From: Klebsormidium nitens
Taxonomy: Eukaryota > Streptophyta > Klebsormidiophyceae > Klebsormidiales > Klebsormidiaceae
Direction: 5' to 3'
NCBI GenBank assembly: GCA_000708835.1
Contig: DF237023.1
Location: 124,001 to 188,000 of the forward strand
DNA: 64,000 nucleotides
Shown here: in pieces, positions 25,601-37,600 of the stretch
Layout of the letters: each line of letters starts with the position of its first letter
Numbering within the stretch: position 1 is the stretch's first letter
Program-made: the position numbers and the translations under genes
Notes under the pieces: generated by a model
What the model saw: only the letters and a program-made list of their open reading frames with translations
Databases searched by the model: none
What the model was told of the DNA's origin: nothing

Positions 25601-28600
25601 GTAAGGAAGGAAAACCCGCCAACATTTTTATGCCAGTGCAGTGCAGCCTCCAGACATCATGATGAATCAAACAGCAATGCTCTCTTTCGGGGGACCTGGA
25701 TCGACAAACAAAGCCAATATGGCCCTTCCAGCCATCCGCTTCTCAAAAGAGCAAAGCTTCGCAACTTTACTGTCATCTTCTCATCTCCGTTTCTTCTGAG
25801 TCAGCCCCAACAACTTCATAGCCCCTCTCTTTCCTCCTCTAGGATGACACTTGTCTCTCACCGGCCTTTGTTGGCAGCACTGGAAGGTCCACCACCGCTT
25901 CATACAGCTTTCCCGCCATCCGGCTCCAGGGATCCCTCAAGTCGCCCACCGGCCACAGCCGAGAGTACTCCGGAGTAGGCCCCAGCTGCTTCACTGCGTG
26001 CACCAACAGCTGGGCATATGCCGGCGCGGCGACGTCCTCGAGAAGACACGTGTTCCACTCCGACTTGATGTTGCTGCGGGTGCCCAGGTGGTCGGTGCCC
26101 TGCCAGATGTCGCGCCTGCAGTGAAGGAAGGAAGACGGATAGATCAGCTTTGTTCTTATTCGTCTCTACGTGCTCCTCGTGTGGTTCAACATGCATGTTC
26201 ACAAGGATTCGCGCTCTTCTTCTCGGAAGCACAGAGCAGGACACAAATGCAGAGGGATCGAAGGTGAAGACGCAGGAGCTTTATCCATCGCCATATGGTT
26301 TTGGCACTAGCGAAGGGGTCTCTGACGCCTTCATCATTCCCGTCTCATGCCAGTGAATAAGGCGCCTCGTTACAGACCCAATCAGGGATCATCTCAGAAC
26401 CCAAACCCGTAGAAAAACACGGCAAAGCTTAGTATGCGGCCTGAACACATTCCGACCGGTCCTGCTGATGCTAACTATTCACGACCCTGGGTCAAAACCG
26501 ATTAAACAATTGGACCAGAACAAAACAGTCAGAATTCCACGGATCCAAATCAAGAACCTCCACATGGAGAAACGCCGCCCACCTGTTAGAGCTCAGCTCA
26601 AAGTAGCCGTTTGTGTGCACCGGCAGCTGCGTTGTCACCGGCAGCGGCAGGAAGCAGAACGCGCGGCCCGCAATCTCTGCGTCCAACCGTGCTGCGACAC
26701 CTGCCCACGGAACGAACCCCCGGCCACGCGTTTCGGCCGCGAGCGCGTGTGCGCGCGCGCGCCCCCCGCCCAGCCGGTTGCACACCAGCCAGCTCTGGCC
26801 GGTCCGCTCCACCGCCCGCTCTTTATTCGCTCCGGCCCTGCTGACGTCAAGGATGACGTCAGCATTATACTTGTCGGAGTCGCCTCCGTCGAAGTCGGGC
26901 TTATTGGGGGGTGTATGTACAGTAGGAGTGGGAGACGGGGAGTCCTCTTTACGGGGGGTTCCGGTGGTGAGGATGTCCACCTTGGCGCACCCCCCCGGGA
27001 GGCCGTTCTCCGCCGCGCGCTGCAGGCGCAGCAGAAAGGCGTCCTTCGACGCGACGACGTCACGTCCTCCCCCCCGAATGAAACTCAGGATCGCTTGCTG
27101 CGGGTCTTCCTGGAGGCTCGGCGCCCGCTCGACTTTGTACAGGAGCTCCAGGTTTTCGGACGGGTTAGCGGACGGGTTAAGCGGCGTTTCGGACGGGTTA
27201 GCGGGCGGTTCGGACGGTCGGTCTCGTATGTACACGCTGATGCTGCGGACGCTCCGCAGGAAGAGGAGCGCCTCGATCGCGGTGGAGCGGAAACTGTACA
27301 GCAGCTCGGTGAGGGCCGCGATGTCGCAGGGTTCCTGCGAACGGGGGTGGTAGGAGCGCTTCATGTGTATTTAGAAACTTCAAACGGTGCGCTCAACAAC
27401 TTCGGCAGTGGAAAGATTGAGCCCCAGAAGCTTCGTCGAATCTGCTGAAGGAAAGGACTGGAGGACAGGCACAAATGGGGCCTCAGCTTGAGCTGGACCA
27501 GCAACATTCACTCGTTCTCCTTCTTTCAGGAATGACATCTGATGTCATTTCGAATCACAGATGTGGAAGCGGGCCGGAGGCTTCGATGTGCGACCGGTGT
27601 GATACTTGCTGCCGTAGCATGCTTAAAGGGTTGATCTTACGCTCAGGAATCTCCTCTGGCTTCTGCGAAGCTAAGCACAAGCCAAAATATAACAATCAGG
27701 GCATGTCACTCCTGGACAAACATTAGGAAGTATTTTCAAGAGTCGGAAGATTTTCAAGACCCAGCAACTTGCCTGCTTGATCTCGCTTTTCCGTGCAGCT
27801 TCCGGTGATCTGAGCGGAAATCGGAACAGAGTCCCTGGGAAGCGGTGCTGGAGGTCGCATCCAAAGCGCAGGTATGGCCGGAACTGGTCGGGGAACTGCT
27901 GGGTCAGACCGCGGCCGACGAACCCAATCTTGAGACCTGTACGAGACGCGATGCTTTGACAAAAGTGCCAAAAACAAGAGGTCGGACTTTGTATACAACA
28001 TCTCACGGCTTCAGGACCTAAGAAACTATAACCTTAGCGAACGCCCGGCACTTTCGGAGCATCCTGGTCGAGCGAGGGGAAAGGAAGGTCGTGCAGAGAC
28101 CCAGATCAGCACTGGACGATAAAAAGTCAGGTTTTGAGTTGCGCACAGATTTTGTAGCTCCAAGCAATTTCTCCATCTTGCTACATCTCCAGTCACACTT
28201 GTCCGGAGAACTTGCGCATGTTCTCATTATACATAGTGACCTTGCAAGAGTCCCAAAGCTCGCGTGTCTGAAGACCGCAAAGTCCACAGGTATGAAGCCG
28301 ATGCCCAGCAGATATGAAATGAAGAAGGGGGGAGAAGCTGACCTGGATGGGAGGGGCTGACGCCCGGGAGGTGCGAGGCGTGGGGATCAAAGAAGACAAG
28401 GTACTCGCCACTCACAAACGACGGGACATCGGTCAGATGGTACACTGCACGGGCGATGAAGAAGTTCAGTGAAGAAAAGTCTCCTTCAAACAAGGAACTG
28501 AAAGTAGGAACGAAAAGTGCATGCGGGAAACGAGCCTTCACAAGACCAGAGACAGGTTTGGTACCGACCGCACGCTACTTGCTCAAAGAACTGGATCAAA

Positions 28601-31600
28601 CAGAAAGGAAGAGCAGGTGCTCGCAAGGCAAAAAAAGATACCCGCGGCCACGTCCGTTGACGACAGCCCGCCAGAAGGAGTTGCACAGGACGTGTTTCTA
28701 CATCTACAGACATGACCAGGTTCGCTCAACCCCACCTGACCAACTCTCACAAGATGTCAGAGTCCCGGAACTCTAGACAGCGCTAAGTCCCTAAACCCCA
28801 ACGGCCCTGGGAACCTCAAAATCCATCTGACTTCGAAGGACAAACCGATATCGTCAAAAAACTTGTAGACGCGGGACCCTTGGAAACCTCAACCCCACCT
28901 GAGTTGAAGCCCAGCCCAAACCGCCCAATCGCGGCTGGCTTCTCGAGCTTGCTGTCCTGGCCGATGCGCGAGATATTGTGCAGGTCGCGCGGGGTGAACT
29001 GCGCGTTGTTGTAGCACAGCAGCGCGGGCCCTTGCCAGGCCGCCATGCGCGGGCTCAGAATGGACGACGCCCCGTAGCGCTCGCGGTCAAGGACGATTGC
29101 CACCGACGTCGCGCCGGCGTCGTCCGCGTTCTGAAACAAGATAACGCTCGTGAACTTCCCAAGCCACAAGCTTCTGCGCTTTTAGGCTGATTTAGAAGGG
29201 AAGTTTTGTAAGAACTTTTGGAGCACTTGAAACGACAGCAAAGCGCTCGTGGTATAGTACGATCGCCATCAACATCGCGCCCCCATCGTCCGCGTTTTGA
29301 AAGAGGAATGAAGTTCTCTCAGCATAGCAGAATGCGTGACGTGCGATCACAAACGTCGCCCTCCACATCACCAGAAAAGGACAGCGCTTGATTCGGGTCA
29401 TTTTAAGATTGTCCGGAGGCAAGGTCGTTGAGATTAAGGTTCCTCATCGGTTCAGAACGATGAGTGTCCATTTGCAATGGTCGCAATCAAAAAGAACGTT
29501 CCAATCAGGCAGGTGTACCTTCAACTGATTCGTCATACGGCATGTGAACTGGAAAGCAGAGGCTGAAAAACCTAACAGTGGAACCGGAAAGCCAAGAAGC
29601 TTACCTGCACCAGCTCGCAAAGGATGCCCGGCCCGTCCGCATACATCTCCACAATGTGCTTCAATCGGACGGTCAGCGCCTCGTGCTGTCCGAATGCCTC
29701 AGCCGTACCCACCGCCAGATCCATCGAGTCCGCATTTGCAGCCAAAAGGAGCCGCCGCAAGGACCGGACACCAACGCGCTCGGCAACCTCGTGGGACACC
29801 TGGCAGGACGGGACGGTGTCAAGGATGTCGTTTGCGGTTTGCGATTGGCATTCTGCGGCTTGCGGTTTGCGTTGGCTTGCAGTTCGCGTTCTGACGAGGC
29901 AGGCGTGCTGCCTCGCTTCGAGGTGTTCAAAATCGGGGGGCGATCAAGCGGGCGTCATAGCAAACGCGTATCGCTTGACCGACGCAATCTAGTCTTCCTT
30001 CGAAGTACAAGAACAAGGACGAGAAAGAAGAACGAAGTCCAGTGCTAGGTATAGGCACTGGAAAACGTGAATCCGCAAATCGTAAGAAAGGAGCCAAATC
30101 TTTTAACACTAGGGCCAGCACGCTTAGCCCGTTTTCAGAGCCAGATGAAGTGGACACGTCGTCAAACCTCTCGAGCCAGCTAATCTGAGAACCAATTCCA
30201 AACCTGCTCAGGCAAGCGTGCAGCAAACGATCATTCAGCCGGACGAGCAGAGTGGGAAGCGCAGGCCCACCTTGGCATGCACGAACCGCGAGCTGCTCGC
30301 CGTCGCGGCCGGCGCCAGCCCCGCCGCGCCGCCAAACCCTTCCAGCCACGGCGCGTCGTTATACACAAGCTCCCCAGCGGGCGCCAGAACTCCCGCCGCG
30401 TCCGGCACGTGGATCCCGGACCCCGCGTCCTCTGCGAGGAGGTGTGCGTCCGCCAGCTGTTGCACCAGCCAGATCGCCATCGAAAGTTGCGCGTCCTGGA
30501 GAGGAGTCCCCGCCGTGTCGGCCGCCATGCGCGCGAGCACGCGCGCGTAGTCCCGGGGCGCGAGGCCGTCCCGGACGCCGAGCTCGGAGAGGAGCTCGCG
30601 GAAGGCGGAGAGGTCCGACGGGATGACTGCGCGAAAATATGTTCTTGAGTCTCGAAGTAGCTACCTTCCGTTTGAGAGTGCAATACAGAAGGGCGAAGCA
30701 AAGTATACTGTTCGTTCTGAAGAGTCCGCTGCTCACTTAAGCGCAGCGAGTGAGTTCGTGCCACGATAGCAGGAACGAAGAACCCAATTCGTCTTCTGGG
30801 AGGTGACTTGATTCGCTGAATGCGGCGCCTGTCTACTGAACTCGAAATTTCTAGTTCTGAAAGTGGTACATCCACAGTGAAGGTAAATGCTCCTGTATCA
30901 GGGGAGATCCATATATCTCAGTTGAAGCTTACGAGCATCCAAAAAGGGACGTACCAAAGAAGTAGGGCGCCAGGTTGAGCGGTCCGGTAAAAGCGACTTG
31001 GTCGACCGCAGCGAATCCGTCCCCGACCCAGACCCAGGCACTCCCCTCAAGGACCGCCTTCACAATGTCCATCTCTTCCCGACCAAGAAGCTGGTGAAGC
31101 AGGGTGTAAATTCGAGGGATGGCGGCTGCCAGCTGGCGCCCGACCGCACGCCCGCCGACACGCGCGTGGCGCTTCCCGAGCTCCAATAGCTGCGCAGCGA
31201 GCACGGCAGGGCCCGGGGATTTGTCCCACCCTAGCTGGTGCGCCAGGGCGGCCGACCGGCACTCCCCGTCGAGGATCCGCAATGATGCGGAGACGAGCCA
31301 CATGTCGGAGGCGGGGCGGCAGAAACGGGGGGCGGAGACGGTACCGGTAACGGAGGGCCACGGCAGGCTCGGGTCCGGAGGGGTCACCATTACCGGGCAC
31401 CATTGGGTGCTCCCCAGGTCGGACCAAAACTTCTCGAGCCCGGTTTCCGAGGCACGTGCCTCCTTGAGGCCGAGATAGTTCCCAAACTTGGAGAACGCTT
31501 TTCGGACCTCTTCCCCCGCGCCGGGCGTCCAATGCTGTCCGTGCACCTCGAGATATTCGAGGATCGCCCGCCCCTGGAGGAGCGCGGATTCGGGGTCCGA

Positions 31601-34600
31601 GCCCGCCAGCTGTTCCACAGCGCGAGCAGCGGCGAGGACAGTCTCCTGGGAGACGCTCGTTTTGAGACCCAGGAAGCGGAGCGCGTCGAGAACCTGCGGC
31701 GTGGCAAACTCGCCCCTCGGAAAGAAGCCGCTACTAGTTGGCGAAGCGGACTTGCCCCCGGACCCCTCTTCTGACTCCCTCCAACTGCTCTCCCCGTTTG
31801 TTGCAGCATCCGTTTTTGTGGTCTCAGCAGCAGGGGGTTGACTTCCGCTGCTACTCCGAGCCCCCTCTAGCAGCAGCACCAGCTCCTCAACCCGGGGGTC
31901 GTACAGCGCCGAGGGGGGCAGCAGTTCCTCCCCGTTCCGCCCCCCTGCTGGGACAAAAGGCAGTCGGGAGATGATCTCCCGGAAGCTCGAGTCCTCGGAG
32001 CACAGCCCCGGGAGGTCCCGGAGCGCCGCGAGCATGCTCTTATTGCGGACGTCCGCGGGCAAGCCCAGGATGCGTCCAAACACGTGGGTCCGGTAGAAGG
32101 CCGCCCGGCCGAGAACGGGCACCCCTAGGGACCCGGCCAGAATGCGCGCCTCGTTTGCCGAAGCCGGTTTCAGGAACGACTCCCCCAGCAGCGCTTCGTC
32201 AACGTCTTTTGGGGATAGGAACACGCGGCTAGATTCCAGGGCGACTAGCCCCCCCGAGGAGGAGCCGTACGTTTCGAAGATTGGCAGTGAGCGGACGATA
32301 TTTACAATGGTGGGTTGGACAGGCGCTCCCGACCACCACCTTGGCTGTGTGAAGAAGCGCCGCAAGGACGCGCGCTCGGACACGTCTAGCTTCGCCACGC
32401 GCTGAGACACCAGCCCTGCGCCGTCGCTCTCGCAGGCTGCACTGAATGCGCTCAGAATTCCGGATGCAGTCGGAGCGTGTAGAAACTGACTGGCAAGGGG
32501 ATGTTCTGCGACTGGAATTGCTCCCCCCGGGTGCAGAAACCGGCAGCCCAGCTTCTTCAACACCGTTATTACCCTCCGCAACGGAATACCGTCCGAGACT
32601 CCGCTTGATCCGTTCTCGCTGTTCGACTGCCCAGATTGCTGCACGTTACCTTCGGAAGCACTTACTCCTTCGTCGCTTCTCAACGGCCCACGTTGTTGCC
32701 CGTAACCTCTGGAAGAGGAACCCGCCGTTCCGCCTTCCAGAGACTCCCAACTCGGGCCAACGACGGCGGAAGCAAGTGACAGCTGGCACAGCCCACCGTC
32801 CGAAGTGGGCAGGAGCGGCCAGTCCGAGAACGTCCGCACATCCCCCCGGGACTTCTCCCCGAGCCACCGCCAAAGGTCCGAGAGCCAATTCACACTGGGC
32901 TGCCTACTCAGCTCCACGACCAGGGCTCCGCTCACCCGCCGTCCAGACTGGGCTCTCAACACCTCGTCCCGTTGTGTGAATAGCCGCAACTCCTGCTCCC
33001 GTTCGCTGGGGTCTAGCTCCGCGTTTGCCCCGAGGACCTCCCAGGCCACGTTGCGCTTTCCCCTCCACTCCTTCGGAAGAATGTCGGACAGCAACTGTCC
33101 GAGAGTGGGCGCCGTCAGAGTACGGACGTTCGTGCCCCCACTTGCGGCGATGCTCCGAAGGCGCTCCCCGAGCGGACCGTCAACTTTCCCGTCTACGACT
33201 CGGTGTGGCACGCCGCTCAGAAGCCGCGCCTCTAGTTCGCTCGCTGGCAGCACAAAATCCGCCCCGGACGTTTCGGACTGTCCGGACGGTCTGGAGCGCC
33301 GAGCGAACCGTCCGAGCGAACCGTCCGAAAGCGGGATCAGCTGCAGGTTCACGAGGTGATCCCCCGCCTCGTCGTCGAGAACGTCTTCCAAACAATACTC
33401 CAGGAACGTCAGCGCGTTTTCACGTCGCTCTAGTCCCCGGTGGACCCCGCCCCCCCGCAAATGCGCGCGCACGAGCGCCGGCATGCATACGGTCGCCTGA
33501 CCCCCGGTCGCGTACTCCAAAAGGAGCGCCCGCGGCCCCAGGGGGGGCTCGACCACCGGGAGCCCCTCGCTGACAAGTGCTGACGTCAGCTCCGCGCCCC
33601 GGGCAAACTCTTCGTCGCGGAACAGCGCTTCGCGGGGAGTAACCCACCGGCCAACCGCGTTTGCACTGTCCGATCTCTGGGCGCCCGAATCGACGGCGCT
33701 CGTGTGGAGGATCGGTACGTTTGCCAGGGCTTGGTAGAGCTTGGCTACGAGAAGGCTCCAAGGCTCGGCCGGTCTGTTGGCAGGGAAAAGGGCGTAGTAG
33801 GCAGAGGAGGGGCCTAGCTGAGTGGTCGCCCGATGCAGGAGTTGGGCGTACGCAGCGGTGCAGACGTCCGAAAGTAGGGTCCGGTTCCATTCGGACCGGA
33901 GGCGTCCGCTTCCTTCCATGTCGAGGCCCATCCACAGGTCGCGGCGGTTGCTGGAGAGCTCGAAGTAACCTGGAAGGGAAAGAATGACCGGTGAGCGTGA
34001 TTAGGATGCACTTAGACTCAACAGTAGGATTGGTGACGATAATTCTACGCGTGCCTTCTCTCAACGTATGTAAGAATGACAATGCTCGGAAGCCTTTGAC
34101 CTTCTTGACAGGATGAGCCTATCTCTTCACTCAAAAAAATACGATCGAATGCAGGGAGGACACTGTTTGTTGCAAAGATTGTGGTGTGCCACAGGAGACA
34201 ATGAACGTACATCAAAAGCATTGCTACCGAAAACTGGATGATATCGCACAACATGCACAGAGGCAGTGCCTCGGCAACCTGCTACCATATCCAACAGTCG
34301 AGAGTGGACTGAATGTAGCATGCCCCAGTAGCTAGAGACATCCAGAGTCAACGGGATCCAACGCTGTGGTTCAAGTAAGTTCGTATTGCCTTACCGTTTA
34401 CGTGGACGGGCAAGTCCGTTGTCATTGGCAGCGGCAGGAAGCAGAAGGCGCGGCCTTTGAGGAGCGCCGGGGCCTGCTGCACCAAAAAAAACCGACGCGT
34501 CAAATGGAGCTGAGAGCAGCAACATGGATCTCTTGAAAGTGCGAAAGTGGATCTAGTGATCCAAAGTTGACGCTCGGCGGAGCAATCGACAGTGCAAACC

Positions 34601-37600
34601 GGTGCTTAGTCAGGTGGTTGGCCAGCTTTACGACGGTGCCTTAACGAGAATTTGATCGCAATGACTGGAAGAATTTTCAAACGAGGACCTCGAATGCCGC
34701 AGCCTTCATCGCTGCAGACGGCCAGTTCGACGAGCGGACAGGATGTAAATGGCAAACATGAGTTGCAAACGGTCTACGAGGCTTCGAAGCAAACATACAG
34801 CCTCGAAAACCTCAAAGCGAACGGAAGTCCAAACGCCTCTGTAAGATTCGTCAAAGCTTGTTCCGCTGCCAAGATGATCGTCACTATCCACCCGCTGACT
34901 TCTTAGCCCTTCTTAAGCTTCATCACGAGTTCACAAGACTGCTCAAAAAAAGTCGAAGCACACAAAATTATGAAAGAAACCATAGCAATCCCCGTTACAC
35001 CAATCCTGATGAGATTGTCCGGAAGCGAATCAGGCTGAGACAACACCGCGTCGTTTCTGGCGTCACGCTTGATGACACATTTTGAACGGCTTTGAACAGA
35101 AGGAGGCAAGGCGGAACACTTCGAGAGCAGCTAAGTTGGAACGCTCACCGCGTCGTTTCCAGTGTCCAGCCTGGCCGCAATCGACGTCCACGGCAGCAGA
35201 TACAGGTCGTACTCCTTTTCGGCCCGCGACTTGATCGCCCCAATCGCACTTTGGCTCCCCGCCATGTATTGAGAAATGAGGTACACCTCGTGCGTCTCCT
35301 CACCACCGTTCGATTCGTCTCTGTTCCGAAACTCGAGAGCGAAGACATCGGAGACGGGCGTCCGGGGGAGGGGGTTTCGGGCAATTTGCGAGAAGACCTG
35401 CGGGGGAAGTTTGAGAGGACAGTGGGGACACTCGGAGGCATGGTTTGGGCTGAGCACGGGTGATACAAGACGTGAATCGCAGCACAGGAAGGCAGTCGAG
35501 AAAGTTTGCTCGTTGACAAATGTCGAAACAGCAAGACAGCGGACGCAAGGTTATGAAAATTCAGAAGGCTTTGATCGTTCCTGGGTGCAAAGTTGGCGAA
35601 CGATTGGAGACTGACAGCCGCTCTCAGTGCGACAATTTGAAGCAGACAGAGTTCGGCTCAACCTCTTGATGAACCCACCCGACCTTCAAAACAAGGTAAC
35701 TAGAAGCGCTCTCCTTGCATCCGCCCACTTGTTTTGAGTTATCAAAGTCCGCTCGAACCTGTCAGTAAAAGTACCCGACAAGTGAAATTGTGTACTCTAA
35801 TCCAACGAAGCAACCTGTCAACATCAGAGGGGTAAGATGCCTCATTGTGGCTCACTCACCTGTCGGTGTCTATGAATCTCCGGGCTCAAGTTCTCCAGCT
35901 CGCAAGTAAACAGCTTCGTTGGTGCGGCTGCGTCGGCGGCCCAGTCAAAGAGGTCGATGCTTTCGACGTGCTTCAGGAAGAGGAGCGACGGCACTGCTTC
36001 GGACTTGAACTCGGACAGCAGTTCGGACATGCCTTGGACGCTGTACGCCTGGCGCGAGATACGGGACACGGCCGCGAGGTCCGACGTGCGGAGCGGGAAC
36101 CTGGCAAAAAGGGTAATCTATTGGGTTTGCGACAGAAAATCTTTTCGTGCATAATATCGTCAAATTCGGTGATTATTTTCATCGGAAGCACCTGACCAGC
36201 GGTGCAATGCCCTTCTTTCTCTGGCGAGGATTAAACTTATCCTCGAAGGCCTGCTGCCACGGGATGGCCAATCTCGGCCATGAGGATAGGTCGGAATGGA
36301 CCAGGAATCCCGCAGATGGTGCGCATCCGTTCGATTGCTGGTATGGGCAACTTGAACGGTTCGCATGAGTCGTAAGACAACGCCGACTTCTCAGAGACGG
36401 AGATGGGTAAGAAAGGAAATCAACGCTCGAAGTGACAAACAATCCTTGCCTGCAAAAGTGCGGAGAGCTGACAGTTTGAGTAACGAGGAAAGAAAACCTC
36501 ATGTCCACAAGTCAGGACCTGGGAGCTACGAGTGAGAGAGAGATAAGATTCAAATTCAGACTTCTGCCTACCTAAAGAGCGTGCCGTTGAACGGCCTGGC
36601 CATGTCGCAACCAAAGACCTTGTACGGCGCAAACTGGTCCCGCTGCGAGTCGCTCGCCGGCGTGCGGACGAAGTCGAGCCTCTTGCCGGGGTTGGCAGCG
36701 TTGACACGTGGCAGATGTGCACAGTGTGGGTCGAAGTACACCAGGTGCTGACCGGAGACGAAGCTGGGGAGGTCCGTAAGATGGTACACCACGTTGAAGC
36801 CGATCCTGCAAAATATTAGTTTGAGAAATAATGTGAGATTGTCGCTTGGCACAGGCTTGGCGCCACCATGGAGCGAGTGCAGTGGTGCGGGTTCACTGCA
36901 GGTGTGATGTCAACAGACGAGAGTCAGGAAAGGAAGGAAAGTGTTCACTTCCTGTCCTCCTTCTGTCATGCAAGCGCCCGTTTCAGATCTAAAGTCCTTA
37001 TTTTAGACCTAGTAGCCATCCGTTCTACAAGGGAAGGTGGTGCGAAGTAACTAGAGAATGTCGTGAGAAGTGGCAGACTAAGGTACATGTTTGCCTTACA
37101 CCACCCTTGAAGCCTTTTCCTTTCTCTTTGATAAATGATAATTGCCAGGTGAAGCAAAGACAGAGCGAGAAAGGAAAAAATGAGCGAGAAAGCAAGCAGA
37201 AGCCAAAACTTGAGGGACACCAAACTGAGACCCACCCAAACCGCCCCGTCTTCCCGGCCTGTGTCCTCTTCTTGCTTCCCCCGACACGCGAGATGCTCTC
37301 AAAATCCTCTTCTGTGAAAATTGAGTTGTTGTACACCAAAAGCGCGGGCCCTTGGAACGGTGCGAGGCCGCCATAGGCCAACCGTTCAGTGCCATGGTGG
37401 CGCCGATCAAGACACACAATCACCTGGCAAGAAAAGGAACGGAACAATCAGTTTCGCACAGTCCCGTATTGAGATCTGCTGTTTCTAAACGCACAATTAT
37501 GTGTAGTTTATCGTTGACTGTGTTCCGTGCAGAAAGCCAGCAACAATCACAGGTGACAGGAATATGTACATCATTTGTGAGAATTTGGCAACAAGTTTTA

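Larger units (their letters stand above)
26583..29799 (-). other. sacsin repeat 2: second ATPase module (exons 9-13)
   Basis: Opens with SHEVAERVGVRSLRRLLLA and EAFGQHEALTVRLKHIVEMY, then NADDAGATSVAIVLDRERYG, GRFGLGFNSVYHLTDVPSFV, FPGTLFRFPLRSPEA, FCFLPLPVTTQLPVHTNGYF. Catalytic motifs are intact. Exon 13 carries a low-complexity Pro/Ser/Asn insertion and a longer loop with the block SPSPTPTVHTPP. Confidence 0.85.
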
